From: Pseudomonadota bacterium
GTDB taxonomy: Bacteria > Desulfobacterota > Desulfobaccia > Desulfobaccales > 0-14-0-80-60-11
NCBI GenBank assembly: GCA_018897875.1
Contig: JAHIKF010000366.1
Location: 1 to 9,049 of the forward strand
Length of the DNA: 9,049 nucleotides
Direction: 5' to 3'
The notes under the pieces are model-generated. The model worked only from the letters and a program-made list of their open reading frames with translations, made no database searches and was not told the origin of the DNA. Made by a program: the position numbers and the translations under genes. Positions 5,859 to 9,049 of the stretch are shown piece by piece; within the stretch, counting starts at the first letter, position 1; the number at the start of each line of letters is the position of its first letter.

Positions 5859-5921
5859 TGAGCCCATGGTTCACCGGTAAATGGTGAAAAGACCAGTGGG
5901 GCGGGCCTCTGTGCCCGCCAC
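5859..5921 (+). repeat. Divergent linker copy plus GGCGGGC hairpin
   Basis: Linker-like blocks GAGCCCATGG, ACCGGTAAATGGTGAAAAGA (5869-5891) lead into GTGGGGCGGGC (5896-5906), paired with GCCCGCCAC (5913-5921). The order matches copies at 5502 and 5980, but the AGAACTTTTC start is missing. The hairpin core is nearly identical to 136-155. Confidence 0.7.
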
Positions 5922-5923
5922 TT

Positions 5924-5980
5924 TTGGTGGCACAGGCTTCCAGCCTGTGCACCGCACCGGCAAGATGCCGGTGCCACCAA
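5924..5980. repeat. GGTGGCAC-bounded double hairpin, copy 2
   Basis: Outer arms TTGGTGGCAC (5924-5933) and GTGCCACCAA (5971-5980) enclose CACAGGCT/AGCCTGTG (5931-5949) and GCACCGGC/GCCGGTGC (5954-5974). The right copy at 7008-7064 has the same two inner hairpins in inverse order, with compensating base changes in the stems. Confidence 0.9.
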
Positions 5981-6037
5981 GAACTTTTCAGCCCAGTTGC
6001 TCTTGGGCCTGTGGCGCACCCGTAAATTATGAAAAGT
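5980..6037 (+). repeat. About 60-nt linker module, + copy B
   Basis: It starts AGAACTTTTC (5980-5989), contains CTTGGGCCTGTGGCGCACCC and GTAAATTATGAAAAGT, and ends at 6037 before a short GGTGGGC remnant. It is 58 nt against 59 nt for copy A, with matching blocks at both ends and in the middle. Confidence 0.8.
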
Positions 6038-6080
6038 GGTGGGCTTCTTAGCATGAACCGCGGTGCATAACATTCATTAA

Positions 6081-6108
6081 CCTTAAACTTTGAACCTTGA
6101 ACCTTGAA
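6081..6108. repeat. Heptanucleotide tandem repeat, four units
   Basis: Four consecutive 7-mers read CCTTAAA, CTTTGAA, CCTTGAA and CCTTGAA, followed by CTTTTCGG. This is a short 7-bp tandem array of the AACCTTG kind, placed between hairpin modules and possibly prone to slippage. Confidence 0.75.
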
Positions 6109-6132
6109 CTTTTCGGAACCAGCCATGGCAGC

Positions 6133-6151
6133 GGCGACCGGCCGGGTCGCC
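6133..6151. repeat. GGCGACC/GGTCGCC hairpin
   Basis: GGCGACC (6133-6139), a GGCCG-type centre and GGTCGCC (6145-6151) give a GC-rich 7-bp stem. It is another intergenic palindrome of a different sequence from its neighbours, in the leader of the methyltransferase. Confidence 0.7.
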
Positions 6152-6203
6152 CCTATGGTGCGAGGTTGCGAGAGCCCCTAAGGCTAAACCACCATGGCCG
6201 TTT

Positions 6204-6259
6204 GGGGCCATCCCCAATCATGAAATTCTTTGTAGGGGCGGTTCGCGAACCGCCACTAC
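6204..6259 (+). repeat. Short linker copy plus perfect 18-bp palindrome
   Basis: A degenerate linker (GGGGCCATCCCCAATCATGAAA) leads into GTAGGGGCGG and a perfect 18-bp palindrome at 6237-6254 (GGCGGTTCG then CGAACCGCC), closed by ACTAC at 6259. The GTAG...CTAC borders match those of the GGCGGGC hairpins, so this looks like a sister module with a different stem. Confidence 0.75.
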
Positions 6260-6314
6260 GGATGGACTTTCACGGTAAAGATACCGGGGCTCACCGGGAG
6301 GCCACCGTCCCACC

Positions 6315-6932
6315 ATGTTTAACCGGTTATCGCCTCAGTTGGTGTTGCGGTCCCCCTGGCGGCCCTACCGGCCCCGGCCGGGGGAGCGGGTGCTGGTGTT
6401 GGCGGCGGGCTCGACCTTTCCGCCGGGCCATCCCGCTACCCGCCTGTGCCTGGATCTGTTGGTCGAGACCCTGGCCGCGGCGCCTTGCCCGCAACTCCTG
6501 GACGTGGGCTGCGGTTCGGGGGTGCTCCTTTTGGCCGGGGTGGCCGCCGGCGCCCAGGTCGGCGTGGGGGTGGATCTCTCCTGGCGGGCCGTGGCCACCA
6601 CCCGAAACAACGCCCGGGCCAATGGCCTGGCCGCCGCCGTGCAGGTGGTCCGGGGATCCACTGAATGTCTCCGGCACGCCTTCGGGGTGATGCTGGGGAA
6701 TTTACCCTGGGCCGTCCAGATGGACAAAGTGGCGGAATTCACCCGGCTGGCGGCCTCCGACGCCCGCCTGATCCTGTCGGGTTTCAAGGACACCCAGGAG
6801 GAGGAACTCCGGGCCGGTTACGAACAAGCGGGTTGGGTCATGGAGACCCGGCGCACCCGGGACGAGTGGGTCATCGAACTCCCGCCGGAGAAAAGTTACA
6901 CCTGGGTGGCCTGGCAGTTGAGGCGGCGCTGA
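6315..6932 (+). CDS. Compact PrmA-like SAM-dependent methyltransferase
   Basis: The 205-residue protein has a class I Rossmann methyltransferase core. Motif I is LLDVGCGSG (61-69), the acidic residue binding the SAM ribose is probably Asp87 in GVDLSW, and NNARANGL (98-105) follows. The motif IV position reads NLPW (129-132). The segment STFPPGHPATRLCL (33-46) resembles the FGTGxHPTT block before motif I in ribosomal protein L11 methyltransferase PrmA. PrmA proper is about 290 residues with an N-terminal L11-binding domain that is absent here, so this may modify another protein or a small molecule. ATG 6315 has GGGAGG 13 nt upstream, which is distant, and a later start cannot be excluded. The gene is flanked on both sides by repeat arrays in mirror orientation. 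Confidence 0.85.
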   Translation: MFNRLSPQLVLRSPWRPYRPRPGERVLVLAAGSTFPPGHPATRLCLDLLVETLAAAPCPQLLDVGCGSGVLLLAGVAAGAQVGVGVDLSWRAVATTRNNARANGLAAAVQVVRGSTECLRHAFGVMLGNLPWAVQMDKVAEFTRLAASDARLILSGFKDTQEEELRAGYEQAGWVMETRRTRDEWVIELPPEKSYTWVAWQLRRR

Positions 6933-6935
6933 CTG

Positions 6936-6962
6936 TAGGGCGGGCATTGGCCCGCCTTGTAG
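6936..6962. repeat. GTAGGGCGGGC hairpin just after the methyltransferase
   Basis: GGCGGGC (6939-6945) pairs with GCCCGCC (6950-6956) around ATTG, four bases after the stop codon, and is bordered by GTAG on both sides. TTGT follows the stem, so weak terminator activity for the methyltransferase transcript is possible. Confidence 0.8.
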
Positions 6963-7007
6963 GATGCACCCGGCGCACCATTTTATTCTGTTCCTTGAAA
7001 AGTTTTT

Positions 7008-7064
7008 GGTGGCACCGGTATCTTACCGGTGCGGGTGGCACAGGTTGAAAACCTGTGCCACCAA
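7008..7064. repeat. GGTGGCAC-bounded double hairpin, copy 3 (inverted)
   Basis: Arms TTGGTGGCAC (7008-7017) and GTGCCACCAA (7055-7064) enclose GCACCGGTA/TACCGGTGC (7012-7032, 3-nt loop) and GGTGGCACAGGTT/AACCTGTGCCACC (7034-7062, 3-nt loop). Relative to copy 2 the inner hairpins are in swapped order, so the unit is inverted. It is preceded by GAAAAGTTTTT (6997-7007), the reverse complement of the linker start. Confidence 0.9.
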
Positions 7065-7068
7065 CGGG

Positions 7069-7157
7069 GGCGGGCACGGGAGGCCCGCCCACCAGATTTT
7101 TCATCATGTATGGGTAGGCCAAGGGTTCATGAGGAACTGCTGCTTCGAAAAGTTTTT
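7069..7157 (-). repeat. GGCGGGC hairpin plus inverted linker module
   Basis: GGCGGGC (7069-7075) pairs with GCCCGCC (7083-7089). Read on the minus strand, 7157 down to 7098 gives AAAAACTTTTC, AAGCAG, TCATGAACCCTTGGCC, TACCCATACATGATGAAAAA, matching linker copies A and B block by block. The hairpin follows the linker in the same order as on the left side. Confidence 0.8.
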
Positions 7158-7163
7158 GCGTAG

Positions 7164-7242
7164 GGTGCGTCTTACGCACCAATTAATCGGAATCGGCGGG
7201 CAGTGCCCGCCCTACATATCTTTTCATGTTTTACGGCTGGGG
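7164..7242 (-). repeat. GGTGCGT hairpin, GGCGGGC hairpin and inverted half linker
   Basis: GGTGCGT/ACGCACC (7164-7180) and GGCGGGC/GCCCGCC (7195-7211) each have a 3-nt loop. On the minus strand 7242 to 7212 reads GCCGTAAAACATGAAAAG then GTAG, the end half of the linker, leading into the GGCGGGC hairpin. This mirrors 5537-5627. A decayed GTAGAGCGGGC...TCCGCC copy follows at 7250-7272. Confidence 0.8.
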
Positions 7243-7359
7243 CAAGTAGTGTAGAGCGGGCCTTGTCCGCCATCCATAATGTACCATGCGCCCACGACTC
7301 CAGGCACAGGGCAGGCGCCGGTGCTACCATCCGGTTGCGCACTTTTCAGGAGGGAAATT

Positions 7360-8922
7360 GTGACCCCCGACGACGCCTACCAATGGCTAACGGAGCACAG
7401 CTTAGAGACCGCCTACTTGAAATCCATGGGCCGCGTGCTGGGCTGGGACCAGCGCACCCATATCCCAGCCAAAGGGCATCCGCACCGCCACAACCAGTTC
7501 GCCCTGCTGGCCAAGTGGATTCACGTCCGGGCCACCGATCCCCGGATGGGGGAGGGCCTGGCCCGGGTGGAGGCCTCGGACCTGGTGCTGGACCCCATGG
7601 CTGTGGCTGCGGTGAACGTCCGGGAGTGGCGGCGGGATTACGACCGGGCCGTCAAAATTCCCCAGGACCTGGCCGTGGCCCTGGCCAAGGCCACCGCCGA
7701 AGGCGAAACGGCCTGGGAGCGCACCCGGCCTTCGAGCGACTGGGAGACTTTTAAGCCCTTCCTGGCCACGGTGGTCGCCCTGAAGCGGGAGGAGGCCCAG
7801 GCCCTGGGCTACGCCGCCGAACCCTATGACGCCCTACTGGACGATTTTGAGCCGGGCGAGACCGCGGCGGCGTTGGCGCCCCTGTTGGGCGAGCTCCGGG
7901 TGTCCCTCCTCCGGGTCTTGGCGGCGGTCCAGGGGAGCGCCCGGCAACCCCAAGGCGAGGTGGTGCGCCGGCATTTTCCGGTGGACGCCCAAAACCGTTT
8001 CGCCCGGCTGGCGGCTCAATCCATCGGCTATGATTTTGCCGGCGGCCGCCTGGACCTCACGGCCCACCCCTTTTCCACGGACATCGGCCCCGGGGATGTG
8101 CGCATCACCACCCGCTTTGACGAGCATTATTTCTGCCCGGCCTTTTTCGGCGTCCTGCACGAAACGGGTCATGCCCTCTACGACCAGGGGCTGCCGGTGG
8201 CCCACTGGGGCACCCCCCGGGGGGACACCGTCTCCCTGGGCATCCACGAATCCCAGTCCCGGTTATGGGAAAACCTGGTAGGGCGCTCCCTGGGGTTCTG
8301 GCGGTTTTTTTATAAGAGGGCTCAGGAAGTCTTTCCCGTACTCCAGGATGTGCCCCTTAACACCTTTCACTTTGCCGTCAACGAAGTCAAGCCGTCGCTG
8401 ATCCGCACCGAGGCCGACGAAGTGACCTACAACCTGCACATCCTCCTGCGCTTTGAGCTGGAGCGGGCCTTGATGAACGGCGACCTTGAGGTGAAGGATT
8501 TGCCCGGGGCCTTCAACGACAAGATGCGCGCCTACCTGGGGCTGACGCCTCCCGGTCCCGGCCAGGGAGTCATGCAGGACATCCACTGGTCCGCCGGGCT
8601 GTTCGGCTATTTCCCCACCTACACCCTGGGGAACCTCTATGCCGCCCAGTTCTACGCCACCGCGGAGGCTGAACTGGGTCCCCTGGAGGAGGGATTCGCC
8701 GGGGGCGATTTTGCCCCGATGCTCACCTGGCTGAGGGACAAGATTCACTCCCAGGGCCACCGCCTGTGGGCCCGGCCGCTGGTCCGGGAGGTGACCGGGG
8801 AGGAGTTGACGCCCCGGTACCTGGTGCGCTACCTGCAACGGAAATTTGGGGCGCTGTATGATTTTCCGGCTGATGGTCTCTATAGTGTTTGCCATAAATT
8901 CCTTCCAGTTGCCGGTTCTTAA
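7360..8922 (+). CDS. M32 family zinc metallocarboxypeptidase (Taq type)
   Basis: The 520-residue protein removes C-terminal amino acids from peptides in the cytoplasm, probably in peptide turnover. The M32 zinc site is clear: His267-Glu268-Thr-Gly-His271 in VLHETGHALYDQGLP, with Glu297 in IHESQSRLWEN as third ligand. The N-terminus TPDDAYQWLTEHS and LGWDQRTHIP, and the C-terminal QDIHWSAGLFGYFPTYTLGNLYAAQ, are family landmarks, and the length fits the usual 500 or so. I chose GTG at 7360 because AGGAGG (7348-7353) precedes it and homologous N-termini begin there. The in-frame ATG at 7279 would add 27 residues encoded by degraded repeat sequence and has no ribosome-binding site. No signal peptide is seen. 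It follows a repeat array and has no operon partner in view. Confidence 0.93.
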   Translation: MTPDDAYQWLTEHSLETAYLKSMGRVLGWDQRTHIPAKGHPHRHNQFALLAKWIHVRATDPRMGEGLARVEASDLVLDPMAVAAVNVREWRRDYDRAVKIPQDLAVALAKATAEGETAWERTRPSSDWETFKPFLATVVALKREEAQALGYAAEPYDALLDDFEPGETAAALAPLLGELRVSLLRVLAAVQGSARQPQGEVVRRHFPVDAQNRFARLAAQSIGYDFAGGRLDLTAHPFSTDIGPGDVRITTRFDEHYFCPAFFGVLHETGHALYDQGLPVAHWGTPRGDTVSLGIHESQSRLWENLVGRSLGFWRFFYKRAQEVFPVLQDVPLNTFHFAVNEVKPSLIRTEADEVTYNLHILLRFELERALMNGDLEVKDLPGAFNDKMRAYLGLTPPGPGQGVMQDIHWSAGLFGYFPTYTLGNLYAAQFYATAEAELGPLEEGFAGGDFAPMLTWLRDKIHSQGHRLWARPLVREVTGEELTPRYLVRYLQRKFGALYDFPADGLYSVCHKFLPVAGS

Positions 8923-9011
8923 ATCCCCCTAAGTCCCCCTTTTTCAAAGGGGGACTTTAACAGCAATTCCTTGTAGTTCCCCCCCTTTTTTAAAGGGGGG
9001 CAGGGGGGATT
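8921..9011. repeat. Nested AATCCCCC...GGGGGGATT palindrome after the carboxypeptidase
   Basis: Outer arms AATCCCCC (8922-8929) and GGGGGGATT (9003-9011) enclose two perfect hairpins: AAGTCCCCCTTT/AAAGGGGGACTT (8931-8957, loop TTC) and CCCCCCTTT/AAAGGGGGG (8980-9000, loop TTT). I recognise the AATCCCCCT...AAAGGGGGACTT type as a dispersed bacterial repeat. It starts at the TAA stop codon, and the first hairpin followed by TTTAA may serve as a weak terminator. The last 38 bases of the window show nothing recognisable. Confidence 0.8.
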
Positions 9012-9049
9012 ATAAAGCTTCCCCTGACGGAAAAAACTTCTGGCAATTA

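Larger units (their letters stand above)
5331..6314. other. 984-bp divergent gene-free region: repeats and promoters
   Basis: No convincing gene lies here. Bases 5331-5420 are the leader of the Gre-family gene and contain a 6-bp palindrome (GGAGCA 5364-5369, TGCTCC 5372-5377). Bases 5421-5627 and 5896-6260 are hairpin-repeat mosaics described separately. Bases 5628-5845 are unique sequence carrying a strong rightward promoter and a weak leftward candidate. A 47-codon minus-strand reading frame starting at 5733 has AGAGGA upstream but runs into repeat sequence at its 3' end and resembles nothing I know. Confidence 0.7.
6933..7359. other. 427-bp gene-free region made of repeats
   Basis: Between the methyltransferase stop and the carboxypeptidase GTG there is no supportable gene. 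Nearly all of 6936-7262 can be assigned to hairpin or linker modules, listed separately. Bases 7263-7346 hold a GCCGGTGCTACC block, perhaps a decayed module, and then the ribosome-binding site. No clear promoter for the carboxypeptidase is visible. Confidence 0.7.

Noticed and set aside
5590..6126. Minus-strand 178-codon open frame in the divergent region
   Set aside because: It runs through several hairpin repeats and linker copies, so its translation is repeat-derived; only the 47-codon part from 5733 has a plausible ribosome site, and that too ends in repeats.
5421..7262. CRISPR array
   Set aside because: Repeats are of several kinds, differ in orientation and have no regular spacers of constant length; no cas gene is present.
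7279..7359. Upstream ATG as start of the carboxypeptidase
   Set aside because: The extra 27 residues come from decayed repeat sequence and lack a ribosome-binding site, whereas GTG 7360 has AGGAGG and matches the family N-terminus.

Overview
The window is high-GC bacterial DNA with six complete protein-coding genes, one truncated transposase end, and an unusually dense set of palindromic repeats between the genes. Gene content and base composition (a large LonB/AAA_32-type protease, a PrmA-like methyltransferase, an M32 carboxypeptidase, GC-rich codons, several families of hairpin repeats) fit an environmental, probably anaerobic, deltaproteobacterium-like organism (Desulfobacterota). That placement is inference only; there is no rRNA or other marker gene here.

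Layout. Bases 1-111 (+) are the last 36 codons of an IS1595/ISXO2-like transposase. Four genes then read leftward (-): an exported beta-carbonic anhydrase (348-1121), a LonB-like ATP-dependent protease (1334-3781) with its own clear sigma70-type promoter, a zinc-type cation diffusion facilitator (3931-4854), and a GreA/GreB-family RNA polymerase factor (4851-5330). The last two overlap by ATGA and form a translationally coupled pair. A 984-bp gene-free stretch (5331-6314) follows. Two genes then read rightward (+): a compact PrmA-like SAM methyltransferase (6315-6932) and, after a 427-bp gene-free stretch, an M32 (Taq-type) metallocarboxypeptidase (7360-8922, GTG start).

The most striking content is not protein-coding. 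The gaps at 5405-6300 and 6933-7330 are mosaics of a few hairpin modules: a GGTGGCAC-bounded double hairpin, a GGCGGGC/GCCCGCC hairpin, a GGTGCGT/ACGCACC hairpin, and a roughly 60-nt linker from AGAACTTTTC to ATGAAAAG. The linker reads + on the left of the methyltransferase and - on its right, so the gene sits between mirror-image arrays. Between module copies the hairpin stems differ by paired, compensating substitutions. Relatives of these modules also flank the carbonic anhydrase. Other palindromic elements of different types lie at 271-299, 1219-1299 and 8921-9011.

The second notable point is the Gre-family protein. It aligns without gaps to the N-terminus of E. coli GreA, but both key acidic residues at the coiled-coil tip are replaced by basic ones (D41 to R, E44 to K). 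It probably binds RNA polymerase without stimulating transcript cleavage, and it is coupled to a metal exporter. The genes look mostly like housekeeping and stress functions (CO2/bicarbonate exchange, protein quality control, metal efflux, transcription, protein or small-molecule methylation, peptide turnover) rather than one pathway.
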